Source: Alphaproteobacteria bacterium
GTDB lineage: Bacteria > Pseudomonadota > Alphaproteobacteria > Ferrovibrionales > Ferrovibrionaceae
Length of the DNA stretch: 57,330 nucleotides
Assembly: GCA_018336035.1 (NCBI GenBank)
Contig: JAGXRD010000063.1
Coordinates: forward strand, 1-57,330
Direction of reading: 5' to 3'
Made by a program: the position numbers and the translations under genes. Shown here piece after piece: positions 35,194-44,494 of this stretch. The notes beneath the pieces are model-generated. The model was given only the letters and a program-made list of their open reading frames with translations, was not told the origin of the DNA and searched no databases. How positions within the stretch are numbered: the stretch's first letter is position 1; each line of letters begins with the position of its first letter.

Positions 35194-36195
35194 TTATTTA
35201 TGAATTATCACAAGGAATGGCCACTCGGTCTTGCGGACCCGCAACTCATCGGTCACGACCTTGAGGGCCCCGTCCGGATCGTCGCCCCGCACCACGCCAG
35301 ACACGATCCGCGCGGACAGCTCGTCATCCATGATCACGATCCGGCTGCGGCGATACCGGTTGAGTTCAGCCACCACTTCGCCCAGCGGCGCCTGGTAGAA
35401 AACAAGATTGCCCGAGCGCCAGGCGGCAATTTCACGCGGATCGATGCTGCCCACCATGCCCAGCGCGGCGCCGCGTCGATAGCGCATGGTCTGCCCGGGT
35501 GACAGCACCGCCGACTGCGCAAGGTCGTCCGGGCCGCGCAGCGTCACTTCCACGTCATGCTCGGCCACCGCCACCGTGTCGCGCTCTGCCAGTCGTTCGA
35601 CAGCAAAGCGGGTGCCCAGCGCGCGCGCTGACAACCTGCCCGTCTCGACAACGAACGGTCGGCCGCCGGCCAGCGCCTGCGGCACCGCATGGAAAAACGC
35701 GCTGCCGTTCAGAAGCTCGATGCGCCGCTCGGTCGCGCTGAACTGCACCCTGATCGCACTGGCCGGCCCCAGATCGACATGGCTGCCATCTGCCAGGGTG
35801 ACCGAGCGGATTTCGCCAGGCGCGCTGCGATGGTCAGCGAGCATCAGCGTGGCGAGGTCGCCGAACCACAGGAAAGCACCCAGCGCCATCAGCAGAAGAC
35901 TGGCCGCGAGCGCGGTGATCGCAGAGGTCAGCCTGCGCGGCATCCGCATGGCTTCCGCCTTGTGATTCAGCTTTGCTGTATGGCGCAGCAGATCACCAGG
36001 ATTGCTTCGCAGAACCTCAAGACTGTCCCAGGTGCGGCGTAATTCGGCATAGATGGCGCGATGCTGCGCACTGCGCCCGATCCAGGCCTGGAAGGCGGAT
36101 TCGGCATGCGAGTCCAGTCGCCCAGCGGTCTGCAGGACTAGCCAGTCGGTTGCTTCACTCTCGATCCTGCCACGCTGCTGGTCGTCGCTGGTCAC
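35194..36195 (-). CDS. FecR-family anti-sigma/sigma regulator
   Basis: FecR proteins span the inner membrane and relay the receptor's signal to the partner sigma factor. The 333-residue product has the N-terminal cytoplasmic domain (ATDWLVLQTAGRLDSHAESA, with conserved Trp residues), one membrane segment at about 92-112, the FecR domain (SVTLADGSHVDLGPASAIRV) and the C-terminal STN-binding part (DDPDGALKVV). It lies 86 bp after the sigma gene and 139 bp before the receptor on the same strand. Confidence 0.9.
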   Translation of the reverse strand: MTSDDQQRGRIESEATDWLVLQTAGRLDSHAESAFQAWIGRSAQHRAIYAELRRTWDSLEVLRSNPGDLLRHTAKLNHKAEAMRMPRRLTSAITALAASLLLMALGAFLWFGDLATLMLADHRSAPGEIRSVTLADGSHVDLGPASAIRVQFSATERRIELLNGSAFFHAVPQALAGGRPFVVETGRLSARALGTRFAVERLAERDTVAVAEHDVEVTLRGPDDLAQSAVLSPGQTMRYRRGAALGMVGSIDPREIAAWRSGNLVFYQAPLGEVVAELNRYRRSRIVIMDDELSARIVSGVVRGDDPDGALKVVTDELRVRKTEWPFLVIIHK

Positions 36196-36281
36196 TGAAC
36201 GTCCATTTCTCCGGCTGGAATTCCGCCTTCTGTTTATATGACGAACGAAACGACGGATTATGTCGCCGCTCGGAAAAATTT

Positions 36282-36779
36282 TTACCTGCGCAACCGGCTC
36301 GCCATATACCGGATGGCGAAGTTCATATGCTTCTGCACCGCACTGATCGACAGTTGCATCATTGCGGCAGTTTCGGCGTAGGATTTCCCCTCGATCCGGA
36401 TCAGGATCAGGATCTGCCGCGTACGCAGCGGCAATTCCTCGACAATGCCCTGCAGCAAGGACAGGCGCTCCTTCGCATCGGTGGCATCTTCCAGCGACGG
36501 CCGGTCCTCGGCGATGCCGGCCAGCACTTCGCTCGGGGTACTTGTCGTCTGCTGGCGCTGCCGGGCCCGCAGGTGATCGATCGCGAGATTGCGGGCCGTG
36601 CGATACAGATAGGCGCGTTCCTGCAGGATGGCGCCATTGGCCGGCTGCTGGGCATAGCGCAGGAAGGTTTCCTGGGTCAGGTCGGCGGCGAGGTCGGAAT
36701 CGCGCAGCTGCTTCACCAGATAGGTCTGGATCTCGGTCCGGTAGTTCAGAAACAGCTGCTTCAGATTCCTGCCGGACAC
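36282..36779 (-). CDS. ECF sigma factor, FecI-like (siderophore system)
   Basis: This 165-residue ECF sigma factor has region 2 (SDLAADLTQETFLRYAQQ, YLYRTARNLAIDHLRAR) and region 4 (LPLRTRQILILIRIEGKSYAETAAMM). It is the first gene of a sigma-FecR-receptor set, the standard cell-surface-signalling layout that turns on receptor expression when the ferric siderophore binds outside. A Fur-like box 46 bp upstream (36826-36840) suggests that iron represses it. Confidence 0.9.
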   Translation of the reverse strand: MSGRNLKQLFLNYRTEIQTYLVKQLRDSDLAADLTQETFLRYAQQPANGAILQERAYLYRTARNLAIDHLRARQRQQTTSTPSEVLAGIAEDRPSLEDATDAKERLSLLQGIVEELPLRTRQILILIRIEGKSYAETAAMMQLSISAVQKHMNFAIRYMASRLRR

Positions 36780-36825
36780 GGCAAATGGCTCGCTCGGTTT
36801 GCTCTACCGACGACCATACTGCACA

Positions 36826-36840
36826 TGCGAACTATTCTCA
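36826..36840 (-). promoter_or_regulatory. Candidate Fur box upstream of the siderophore sigma gene
   Basis: On the minus strand TGAGAATAGTTCGCA matches the 7-1-7 Fur pattern TGATAATNATTATCA at 10 of 14 informative positions. A closely similar sequence precedes the second sigma gene (46278-46292), which strengthens both. Confidence 0.55.
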
Positions 36841-36883
36841 ATCAACACAAGAGGAGAAACTGCGCCCTGCCACCGCTAAGCGC

Positions 36884-37864
36884 TTAGAACCCCGGGATAT
36901 TCTCCTGCTTCACCCGTGGCAGCAGATCGAACGGCAGCATGGCATGCACGCCCTTGTTGCCATCCACCAGCTGGGTGATACGCAGGTCGCAGCCCAGGCT
37001 GCAGAGCGCATAGGCGTCATTGCCGGCCATGCCGGCAATGCTGACCATCGCATCGATCATGTCTTCCAGCGCCCGCGTGGCGGCATCGTCCAGATCGGGG
37101 TCGAAGGCCATGGTGATCAGATGCGTCGGCGTCACGGCGCGCGGACGCGGCAGCCGCCGCCCCTTATGCAGCACGAAAGTGAAGTCACCTTCCAAAGCGG
37201 TTTCCAGCGCGGTCAGATTCACCTCGCCGTCGCCCTGGCAGGCATGGCCATCGCCGGTGGAGAACAGCGCGCCGGGCACGAAGACCGGCAGATACAGCAC
37301 GGTGCCGGGGATCAGTTCACGATTGTCGATATTGCCGCCGTATTCGCGCGGCTCGATGGTGGAGACACGGCCGTAATTCGGCGGCGGCGCCACGCCCATC
37401 ACGCCGAAGAAGGGCCGCAATGGCATCGTGGTACCCCAGGGACAGGCTGCCGTCATGGCATTGCGATTGATCGGAATCTGCAAGATACGCTGCTCCGGAA
37501 ACCGATGCGGCAGCGACCCGCGCAGCGGGCGGTTGGCATTCCAGCCCCAGTCCTGGATCAGGCGCACATCATCGATCCGCACCTCCAGCACGTCGCCAGG
37601 CTCCGCACCTTCGATGGCGACCGGGCCGGTCAGGATATGGCCGGGCAGCACCGGCTTCAGGGTCTCGACGATGCGCCGATGTTCGGGCAACACGGCCAGG
37701 CCGCTGCTCGTGGACGGCAGGATGTCGGCGCCACCGGAGACCGTGCGGATGGTGACACTGCTGCCTGAAGCGACGCTGAGCGCAGGCTTCAGCGTTGCAT
37801 CGAAGAAACCCCAGTGAACGGTTTCGGGAGTCGGCTCAAGCCGATGATCGGTCATGGTCTGCAT
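36884..37864 (-). CDS. Acetamidase/formamidase family protein
   Basis: This 326-residue metal-dependent amidohydrolase hydrolyses short amides (formamide, acetamide) to ammonia and the acid. It shows the family's typical PGDVLEVRIDDV, FFGVMGVAP, HACQGDGEV and the metal-binding His-rich segments. Its length is in the short acetamidase range rather than the 400-residue formamidase range. It is separate from the iron genes although on the same strand. The start is 37864 or, three codons in, 37855; neither has a clear ribosome site. Confidence 0.86.
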   Translation of the reverse strand: MQTMTDHRLEPTPETVHWGFFDATLKPALSVASGSSVTIRTVSGGADILPSTSSGLAVLPEHRRIVETLKPVLPGHILTGPVAIEGAEPGDVLEVRIDDVRLIQDWGWNANRPLRGSLPHRFPEQRILQIPINRNAMTAACPWGTTMPLRPFFGVMGVAPPPNYGRVSTIEPREYGGNIDNRELIPGTVLYLPVFVPGALFSTGDGHACQGDGEVNLTALETALEGDFTFVLHKGRRLPRPRAVTPTHLITMAFDPDLDDAATRALEDMIDAMVSIAGMAGNDAYALCSLGCDLRITQLVDGNKGVHAMLPFDLLPRVKQENIPGF

Positions 37865-37932
37865 CTGCTATCAGGGAGTGATCGCCACAGCCTAGCGGCG
37901 AAGAGCGGGCCTGACTACAGACAGCACAGCGC

Positions 37933-38463
37933 CTAGAAGGACCCGCCCCTGGCGATCCGCTTGTAGCTGAAAAACGAGAGGATATGGTCGACCGTTTCAC
38001 CATCCTCCGCCAGCGGGCAATGCACGTATTCCAGCGCCGCCATCCGGTAGGTGAAGGGCATCGACGGCTCTCCCTTGCGCAGATAGGCACACCCGGTTTC
38101 GACCACCTGCAGTCGGCTGCGCAGGATGATGTCCGAGCCCGGCAGATCGAGCACCACGTCATCGATATAACGATGTGCCAGCTTCACCGGCGCGGCATCG
38201 ACCAGGTCCTGCCCGACCACCTTCATGCGCAGACGAACCCGATCCGTTTCGCGTTCCACCGTCACCAGTGCGATGCCAGATAGCAGGCCCGGGATGGCGA
38301 GCGGGTCGAAATGCCGGCGCGCGGGCAGCCGGTCGGCGGGATGGATCGACAACAGGTAGTGAATGAACTGCATCACACCCGGCTGCTGCACCTTCGGCAG
38401 GAAATCCTGCAACGTCGCGATGTTGCGCTGGGCCAGGACGAGAGATTTCGGAGCCGCTTTCAT
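37933..38463 (-). CDS. PAS_5-domain protein
   Basis: The 176-residue product consists of little more than one PAS_5-type domain, a ligand-binding fold frequent as a single-domain protein in alphaproteobacteria. The pattern HPADRLPARRHFDPLAIPGLL followed by VRLRMKVVGQDLVDA and YLRKGEPSMPFTYRMAALEYVHCPLAEDG is characteristic. It has no output domain, signal or membrane segment, so it may act by binding a partner. A decayed copy of its N-terminus lies just upstream (38535-38657). Confidence 0.78.
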   Translation of the reverse strand: MKAAPKSLVLAQRNIATLQDFLPKVQQPGVMQFIHYLLSIHPADRLPARRHFDPLAIPGLLSGIALVTVERETDRVRLRMKVVGQDLVDAAPVKLAHRYIDDVVLDLPGSDIILRSRLQVVETGCAYLRKGEPSMPFTYRMAALEYVHCPLAEDGETVDHILSFFSYKRIARGGSF

Positions 38464-38534
38464 GCGCGCGATTATAAATCATCGCCCGCGGGCCGAAGAG
38501 TTACGTCTTGATAATTAGCTGCAGTTCGAACTGT

Positions 38535-38657
38535 CTACGGCAAAGCTGCGCTCGGTGCGCCGCATGGCAGCCGCCCGGCCGGATGAATCGCCGCCATGTA
38601 GCGGGCGAATTCGGCCAGGCGTTCCGACTGTACTTTTGCAAGCTGCCCGTTCAGCAC
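38535..38657 (-). pseudogene. Decayed fragment of a PAS_5 paralogue
   Basis: The minus-strand frame encodes about 40 residues including LAKVQ, an F and a Y in the same spacing, and IHPAGRLP. Residues 8-33 align without gaps to LPKVQ to IHPADRLP of the intact PAS_5 gene 70 bp downstream, with 13 of 26 identical. After RLP the frame runs to a stop within nine codons, and no ATG or ribosome site precedes it. This looks like the remnant of a tandem duplication, with most of the domain lost. Confidence 0.5.
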
Positions 38658-38726
38658 GGCGATGATAACCCCTCGGATCCCTAGGGGAATGCCACTTCCG
38701 TGCGCGGCCGCTTCCCTAGCGCAAAC

Positions 38727-38754
38727 TTGCAATTCGCCGACGGTCGCCTTTAAT
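38727..38754 (+). promoter_or_regulatory. Candidate promoter of the thioesterase gene
   Basis: TTGCAA (38727-38732) and TTTAAT (38749-38754) are 16 bp apart, placing the transcript start some 17 bases before the ATG, just ahead of GGAGGG. The rest of the 38464-38777 gap holds only the PAS fragment. Confidence 0.45.
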
Positions 38755-38777
38755 CCGGCCGGAAAGCGGAGGGAATC

Positions 38778-39335
38778 ATGAATCTGTGGCTGCGACTGAT
38801 CTGGATGCTGCTGACCGTGTGGCGGCGCCGGCAGGTTTCGATCCTGGGGGCCAGCAGTCTGTCGATGAGGGTGATGCCCAACGACCTCGATTTCAATGGT
38901 CATGTGAATAACGGCCGCTTCCTCACGCTGGCCGATGTGGGGCGTATGGATTTCGTGCTGCGCAGTGGTGCGGCGAAGGCGGCCTTCCGCATGCGCGCGC
39001 TGCCGATCGTCGGTGATTCGCTGGCAAAATTCCGCCGCGACCTGAAACTCTTCGAACGCTACGAACTGCAGACGCGCCTGCTCGGCTGGGACGACAAATG
39101 GACATTCATGGAGCATCGCTTCCTGCGCCATGGCCGCGTGCTCGGCGTGGTGGTGATCCGCGGCCTGTTCAAGGGGCCGCAGGGGCCGATCACACCGGCA
39201 GCATTCCTCGCTGCGATGGACCTTCGGCCCGAAGCGCCAGCCCTGCCCGACTGGGTGCTGGACTGGAGCCGCAGTTGCGACGCCCTGAGCCGGAACCTGC
39301 GCGCCGAGGAAGAGATCGCCGTCACTAGCGCTTGA
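38778..39335 (+). CDS. Thioesterase-like single-hotdog protein
   Basis: This 185-residue protein has the hotdog core of acyl-CoA thioesterases: MPNDLDFNGHVNNGRFLTLADVGR places the catalytic Asp and the HVNN motif as in the 4HBT/THEM6-like group. An N-terminal hydrophobic stretch (LWLRLIWMLLTVW) suggests membrane association. It overlaps the convergent flgE by 11 bases. The acyl substrate is unknown. Confidence 0.8.
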   Translation: MNLWLRLIWMLLTVWRRRQVSILGASSLSMRVMPNDLDFNGHVNNGRFLTLADVGRMDFVLRSGAAKAAFRMRALPIVGDSLAKFRRDLKLFERYELQTRLLGWDDKWTFMEHRFLRHGRVLGVVVIRGLFKGPQGPITPAAFLAAMDLRPEAPALPDWVLDWSRSCDALSRNLRAEEEIAVTSA

Positions 39336-40659
39336 TGTTGATGATCTCCTGCAGCAATTCGTCGGCGGCAGTGATGATCCGCGCATTGGCCGAATAAATC
39401 CGCTGCGCCACGATCAGCTTGGCAAATTCCGCGGCGATATCCACGTTAGAGCCCTCGATGGCCGCCGAGACCAGATCGCCAGCGCCGCTCTCACCGGGGC
39501 GTTTCAACACCGCGGCACCGGAACCGGGTGTGGCAACAAAGGCATTGCCATCCACGCGATCCAGTTCATCGGGATTGGCAAAGGTGGCGATCGGCAGCTG
39601 ATACAGCTTGCGGATATTGCCGTTGTCGTAGGTAACCACCACCGCGCCGCTTTCATCGATCGCCATGCTTTTGAAATCGCCCTGCGGCACGCCATTCTGC
39701 TTGAAATCGTTCAGCGTCAGGGTGTCGCTGGCGAATTGCGTGCTGCCCGAGGTGTTGCCATAAGCGCCGAGATCGAGCCGGATCGCCTGATTGCCGGAAC
39801 CGAAATCCAGATTGAAGCTGAAGGACGCGTCGTTGTTCACGCCGGCCGTCGTCGCCGTCAGACCGCCGGCGCTGCCCAATGCGGAAATCGTGCCGGCCGT
39901 CACCGGCCCCAGGCCAAGCGATCCGCCGAATTCCACGGTTGCGGGGCCCAGTGTTGCCGGCGTGGCGCCGGATGCCTCAACCTCCAGCGTCCAGCGATCG
40001 TCGCCGATCCTGGTCCAGGTCAGGCTGAGCGTTCGTTCGTTGCCCAGTGCATCGTAAACTTGGATCGAACTGGCCGGCAGTTCCGCCGGTAGGCTGCCGT
40101 TGGCGCCGAGCACTTCGGAGGGAAGATTTGCAGAATAGTCCACCAGGCTGGTGGGCACCGGCGCCTCCAGCAGATCGCTGACCTGCACTTCCGTCAGCCG
40201 CGACGTATCGACTTCACCGGTGGTCTGGTCGATGGCCCAGGCCTGCAGGTAATAGCCGGAAGAGTTGACCAGATAGCCCTGCGCATTCGGGGTGAAATCG
40301 CCGACCCGGGTGTAATAGTCAGTGGTCTCGAAAACCGGCTCGCCCGTCGCCTGGTTGATTCCGATGGCTTTCGAGACGGCGAGAAAGCCCGCGCCCGAGA
40401 TCGCCACCGAGGTCGGCGATCCCGACTGGGTGATGGCGCCCTGCGCCTGATTGGCGAAGTAGGCCTGGGCGATCACGCCGCCGGGCGAATGCGTATTCGC
40501 CTGCGCGCTGGAATTCGTCACCATGGTCTGGAATTTCGTGTCCACGCCCTTGTAGCCGGGCGTGCTGGCATTGGCGACATTGTCGGCAATGTTGGCGATG
40601 GCCGCGGCCTGCGCCTTCATCCCAGCGATGCCTGTATACATCGCGCCCATGATCGTCAT
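39325..40659 (-). CDS. flgE: Flagellar hook protein FlgE
   Basis: FlgE polymerises into the hook joining the flagellar rod to the filament. The 444-residue protein has the N-terminal rod/hook signature (MYTGIAGMKAQAAAIANIADN, then NASTPGYKG), the FlgE middle domain with VYDALGNERTLSLTWTR, and the C-terminal coiled region FAKLIVAQRIYSANARIITAADELLQ. It stands alone: no flgD, flgK or other flagellar gene adjoins it. A sigma-54 promoter lies 36 bp upstream of the start. The start is 40659, or possibly MGAM three codons later; the in-frame codons beyond are not used. Confidence 0.9.
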   Translation of the reverse strand: MTIMGAMYTGIAGMKAQAAAIANIADNVANASTPGYKGVDTKFQTMVTNSSAQANTHSPGGVIAQAYFANQAQGAITQSGSPTSVAISGAGFLAVSKAIGINQATGEPVFETTDYYTRVGDFTPNAQGYLVNSSGYYLQAWAIDQTTGEVDTSRLTEVQVSDLLEAPVPTSLVDYSANLPSEVLGANGSLPAELPASSIQVYDALGNERTLSLTWTRIGDDRWTLEVEASGATPATLGPATVEFGGSLGLGPVTAGTISALGSAGGLTATTAGVNNDASFSFNLDFGSGNQAIRLDLGAYGNTSGSTQFASDTLTLNDFKQNGVPQGDFKSMAIDESGAVVVTYDNGNIRKLYQLPIATFANPDELDRVDGNAFVATPGSGAAVLKRPGESGAGDLVSAAIEGSNVDIAAEFAKLIVAQRIYSANARIITAADELLQEIINIKR

Positions 40660-40694
40660 GCCGAATGTCCCTCTCGTAATTCGGGACAATGCAG

Positions 40695-40712
40695 TGCAAT
40701 CAAAATGCCAAA
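40695..40712 (-). promoter_or_regulatory. Sigma-54 promoter of flgE
   Basis: On the minus strand TTTGGCATTTTGATTGCA has GG and GC separated by exactly 10 bases, matching TGGCAC-N5-TTGC around the invariant GG/GC. It lies 36 bp before the ATG. Hook genes in Caulobacter and relatives use sigma-54, so motif and gene agree. Confidence 0.78.
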
Positions 40713-40876
40713 GGTTGTGAATCTGACGCGGCGTTGAAATGTTAAGACAAATTACCGAAGGGTTAATGCGGCTTTACCCTGTCGGCTTACAAACAGGGAA
40801 ACTTCTACCGGGGCTCAATGCGTGAGCAGGCAGCTTCTGCCATCGTTGATGACTGCGATAGTATGTGCAGCGGCGT

Positions 40877-42154
40877 TCATTCCGCCGGCTGAATCGCCTC
40901 GCGCGCCTTGATCTGCTGCCGGATACGCGCAGCCCGTTTGCGATACCAGATCACCACGCCGGTGACTGACAGCACGGCACAGACAATCCCCATGATCGAG
41001 ATGACGATGCGACCGGGCAGGCCAGCAATGCGGCCGGAATGCAGCGGGAATTGCGCCTGCATGAAGATATCCGCCGCCGTGCCCTGCCAGGGAATGCGCT
41101 CGCCCAGCACCTCGCCGGTCATGCCGTCGATATAGAGCCGCTCCGGACCGACACCGGCATTGCCGTGGTCGTCGCCGGCTGCGTAGAAGCGCGGACTGTA
41201 GAAACCGAAGCGCGGCGCATAGGAGATCGCGCCAACCGGTGTGGTCCAGCCGCGCCGCGCTGCTTCGGCCTCAGCCAGAGCTTTGATCTGCGCGTAATCC
41301 AGTGCCGGTTCGATCGGCGCGTTAGCCGGACCCGGCTTGCGCGTATCGAAGGGCGTGGGCGTCAGTTGCGACACCGCCGACAGAACCGGGCGGAAAATCT
41401 CGCTGTAGAGATTCAGGTAGATGCTGGTGAAGGCCAGCATGAACAGCAGGGCCCAGGTCCACAGGCTGAAGGCGCGGTGGATGTCGAAGGTGATGCGATA
41501 GGCGCTGCCCGACCATTTCACCAGCCAGGCCGGCTTCCAGCGCGCCCACCAGTTTTTGTCGAGCTGGCGCTGCACACTGGCGGCACGGGACGCACGCGCC
41601 TGCCGGCGCAAGGGCAGCGTCAGATAGAAACCGACGAAGCAGTCGAACATCCAGATGATGGCGATACCGCCGAGCAGCCAGACACCCCATTTGTCGATGC
41701 CCCACATCTCCGGCAGATGCAGCGTGTAATGCAGCTTGTAGAGGAAGTTCACCAGATTCTCACTGGTGATCGGCCAGACCCTGCCCCATTCACGCCGGCC
41801 CAGTTCTGCGCCCGTGACCGGATCGAGGAATATCTGGTTATAGGTCAGCCTGTAAGGCCGCTGCGTTTCCGGGTCGATGCGTGGCACGCCGAATAGCGCC
41901 AGCGGTTCGCCCGGTTCGACCAGCAGCGGCAGATAGGTGATCCTGATCTGCGGATCGCGCGCCTCGACCTGGCGCACCAGTTCGACCGCCGGCAGCGCAG
42001 GCCCCCGGCTGGTGACCTGCATCAGATGCGGGTTGAGCAGCGCATCCAGCTCGTGGTCCCAGGCGATGATCGCGCCGGTGAGGCCGGTGATGAAGATGAA
42101 GGCGGCGATCACCAGGCCGAACCAGCGATGGACAATGGTGAAAACTGCGCGCAT
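40877..42154 (-). CDS. PepSY-associated TM protein (iron-uptake/ferric-reductase type)
   Basis: This 425-residue inner-membrane protein has about four membrane segments and PepSY domains between them, starting IVHRWFGLVIAAFIFITGL and repeating an FDIHRAFSLWTW segment; the conserved His residues may bind heme. Such proteins often sit beside TonB receptors and are thought to reduce ferric chelates or heme in the periplasm. It follows the heme-receptor gene by 78 bp on the same strand. GGAG before 42154 fixes the start; in-frame codons to 42217 are not used. Confidence 0.84.
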   Translation of the reverse strand: MRAVFTIVHRWFGLVIAAFIFITGLTGAIIAWDHELDALLNPHLMQVTSRGPALPAVELVRQVEARDPQIRITYLPLLVEPGEPLALFGVPRIDPETQRPYRLTYNQIFLDPVTGAELGRREWGRVWPITSENLVNFLYKLHYTLHLPEMWGIDKWGVWLLGGIAIIWMFDCFVGFYLTLPLRRQARASRAASVQRQLDKNWWARWKPAWLVKWSGSAYRITFDIHRAFSLWTWALLFMLAFTSIYLNLYSEIFRPVLSAVSQLTPTPFDTRKPGPANAPIEPALDYAQIKALAEAEAARRGWTTPVGAISYAPRFGFYSPRFYAAGDDHGNAGVGPERLYIDGMTGEVLGERIPWQGTAADIFMQAQFPLHSGRIAGLPGRIVISIMGIVCAVLSVTGVVIWYRKRAARIRQQIKAREAIQPAE

Positions 42155-42232
42155 CAGCTCCGCCCCTGAAAACGGAAATACCCCGGACTGCGACAGCAGC
42201 CCGGGGACATCATTCAATACTCAGAAACTCGA

Positions 42233-44494
42233 TTAGAATTTCGCCTTGGCCATCAGCATCACTGAACGGCCCGGCTCATACAGCGGACGGACATTGGTGA
42301 ACTCCTGGCCATAGGTGGCGCGATCGGCATAGGTTTCGTCGAACAGGTTATTCAGTTCCAGCCGCAGGGTGAGGAATTCCAGTTCCGCCGGCTGATACTC
42401 GGTGTAGAGGCTGACCACCGTATAGCCGGGCAATGGCCCGGTATCCGATGCCACCTTGGCATTCTTCAGGCTCTTGTCGATGGTGCCGCCGACCCGCACA
42501 CCCAGATCGTCGAAGCGATGCGAGGCCTCCAGCGAAATGATGCGGCCAATCGGCGTGCCGAAATACTGGCTGGCATCCGACTCCGTCAGCGAGCCATTCC
42601 GCTTCAGCAGCGCATTGGTATAGGTGGTGCGCACGAAGCCGTTTCCCCAGTTGTAGCCGGCACCGAGATCGTAACCGCGGGTCTCGAAATCGGTCACGAT
42701 ATTCGGGTTGGCGCTGGAGAAATCGCGGGCGTTGTTGAACTCGCTGCGGAAGACACCGGCATTGAAGGTGAAGTTGCCGAAATGCGCATCGAAGCCGGTG
42801 GTGTAGTTTTCCGCCCGCACCGGCTTGATGCCATTACCGTAATTCCAGGTCGAGCTGAATAGATAGTTCTCTGCCAGCGCCACGCCGCCCCAGATATTGG
42901 AATAGCCGGCCTTGAGCGTAAAGTTGTCGGTGACATCAGACGCCGCCGAGACATTGCCGCTCATGCCGGTCTCAGTCTGTCCGCGACCGTTGATGCCTTG
43001 GAATTCCTGACGATCGCCGCGACCGCCGAAGGACAGGCGCAGCAGGTCATGCGGCTGGATGCGCGCCTGGCTGTAGAGACCGACATTGTTGGCCTGCTCG
43101 CGCAACGGACGCGTGGTCGGGTCGCGGTATTCCGCTTCGTCGTCGTAGAAATCGACGCCGGCGGTGATGGTGTTGCGCTCATTCAGGTTGAAGTCATTCT
43201 CGAACTTGCCTGAAACGCCACCTGTCTCGCCGATACTGCCGAACGGCGTCGGCACGCGCAGTTCGGTGGCCGCATGCGCCAGCACGATCTTCGGGTCCCA
43301 CAGGCCGGTCGCATCGGGCATCGAGTAGTTGAGCACGAAATTCTGCCGCGTCATGTCGTACTGACGCTCGCGCTCCGCAGGCCGATTGGTCAGGAATCCG
43401 ATATTGCCGCGATACGGTCGCGGCGCGCGGTCGCGCACCTGTTCGGCCGAAAGCTCCAGACGATGCTGGTCGGATTCCAGCGCGGTCTTGAACAGGCCTG
43501 AGCGTAGATCGGCACCGGTGCCGATGGTCTGGTCGCCATTGCCGGCGTCATAGTCGTCGCCCTTGGTCCATTTGAAATAGCCCAGCACTTCGGCGCCGCC
43601 GACCTTGCCATAAGCTGCGTTGCCATTGGTGACGGTGCCGCCGTTTGTGTCGTAGCTGAGCGTGGCGAAACCGCCGAAATTGCGACCCGGCGCCAGCACG
43701 TCGGCAACATCGACGGTCTCATAGACGATGGCGCCGCCCAGCGCGGCCGGACCGGCATCGGCCGGCGCCACGCCGGGATCGATGCGCGCGGCTTTCAGCA
43801 GGCTGGGATCGATCAGGTTGGTGCCGCTGTGGTGAAACACGCGGTTGTTCTGGCGCGCACCGTCGATGCTGACCGCGAGGTTGGTTTCCTCGATGCCATG
43901 CACATAGACCTTCTGGCTCAGCGGAATGCCGCCACCGACCGACACGCCGGCCTCGCCTGCAAACACCTCGCGGATATTGCTTGGCGCGCGGCGTTCCAGG
44001 TCGGTCTGCGTCACGGTCAGCGACGAAGCACGGTCGGCTGCGCCGAAACGGTCGTCGGTCATGCGGCCTTCGACGGTGATATGGCTCAGTACGGTAGCCG
44101 AGGATGTGGTCGCGCCGCCGGCCTGCAGGGTGATCGCCCCGTCAGCACCGATGCGATAGAGCAGACCGGTGCCGGCCAGCAGCTGACGCAGCGCGACCTC
44201 GGTCGTCATCGCACCCTTCACCGGGCTGGAGCGCAGGCCGCGCACCAGGTCCCCGTGTGCCAGAATCTGCACATTGGCCTGGCGGCCGAACAGCGCGAGC
44301 GCATCCGACAGCGGCAATGCGGCGATATCGAATTGATGCTGGGCCTGCGCTGCGGCGGGAGACTGCGCCTGGGGAGACTGCGCCTGGGCGACGGCAGCCG
44401 CGACAGGCAACGCCAGAATGGTGGTGGCGAGCAAAATGCAACGCAACACCGTGGCCGACCGGGCATGCGCCCGCGGCAGAACTTCCCCCAACAT
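42233..44494 (-). CDS. TonB-dependent heme/hemoglobin-type receptor with signalling (STN) domain
   Basis: This 753-residue outer-membrane receptor has a signal peptide (about 1-37, cut near AVAQAQ), an STN domain (HQFDIAALPLSDALALFGRQ), a plug (PSNIREVFAGEAGVSVGGG) and a barrel of the hemoglobin/transferrin/lactoferrin receptor group, with the VYVHGIEETNLAVSIDGARQ stretch typical of that group. It ends in Phe (MAKAKF), as barrel proteins do. The STN domain fits signalling through the FecR and sigma genes upstream, comparable with HasR. Heme as ligand is inferred from family and the neighbouring PepSY protein. Confidence 0.88.
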   Translation of the reverse strand: MLGEVLPRAHARSATVLRCILLATTILALPVAAAVAQAQSPQAQSPAAAQAQHQFDIAALPLSDALALFGRQANVQILAHGDLVRGLRSSPVKGAMTTEVALRQLLAGTGLLYRIGADGAITLQAGGATTSSATVLSHITVEGRMTDDRFGAADRASSLTVTQTDLERRAPSNIREVFAGEAGVSVGGGIPLSQKVYVHGIEETNLAVSIDGARQNNRVFHHSGTNLIDPSLLKAARIDPGVAPADAGPAALGGAIVYETVDVADVLAPGRNFGGFATLSYDTNGGTVTNGNAAYGKVGGAEVLGYFKWTKGDDYDAGNGDQTIGTGADLRSGLFKTALESDQHRLELSAEQVRDRAPRPYRGNIGFLTNRPAERERQYDMTRQNFVLNYSMPDATGLWDPKIVLAHAATELRVPTPFGSIGETGGVSGKFENDFNLNERNTITAGVDFYDDEAEYRDPTTRPLREQANNVGLYSQARIQPHDLLRLSFGGRGDRQEFQGINGRGQTETGMSGNVSAASDVTDNFTLKAGYSNIWGGVALAENYLFSSTWNYGNGIKPVRAENYTTGFDAHFGNFTFNAGVFRSEFNNARDFSSANPNIVTDFETRGYDLGAGYNWGNGFVRTTYTNALLKRNGSLTESDASQYFGTPIGRIISLEASHRFDDLGVRVGGTIDKSLKNAKVASDTGPLPGYTVVSLYTEYQPAELEFLTLRLELNNLFDETYADRATYGQEFTNVRPLYEPGRSVMLMAKAKF

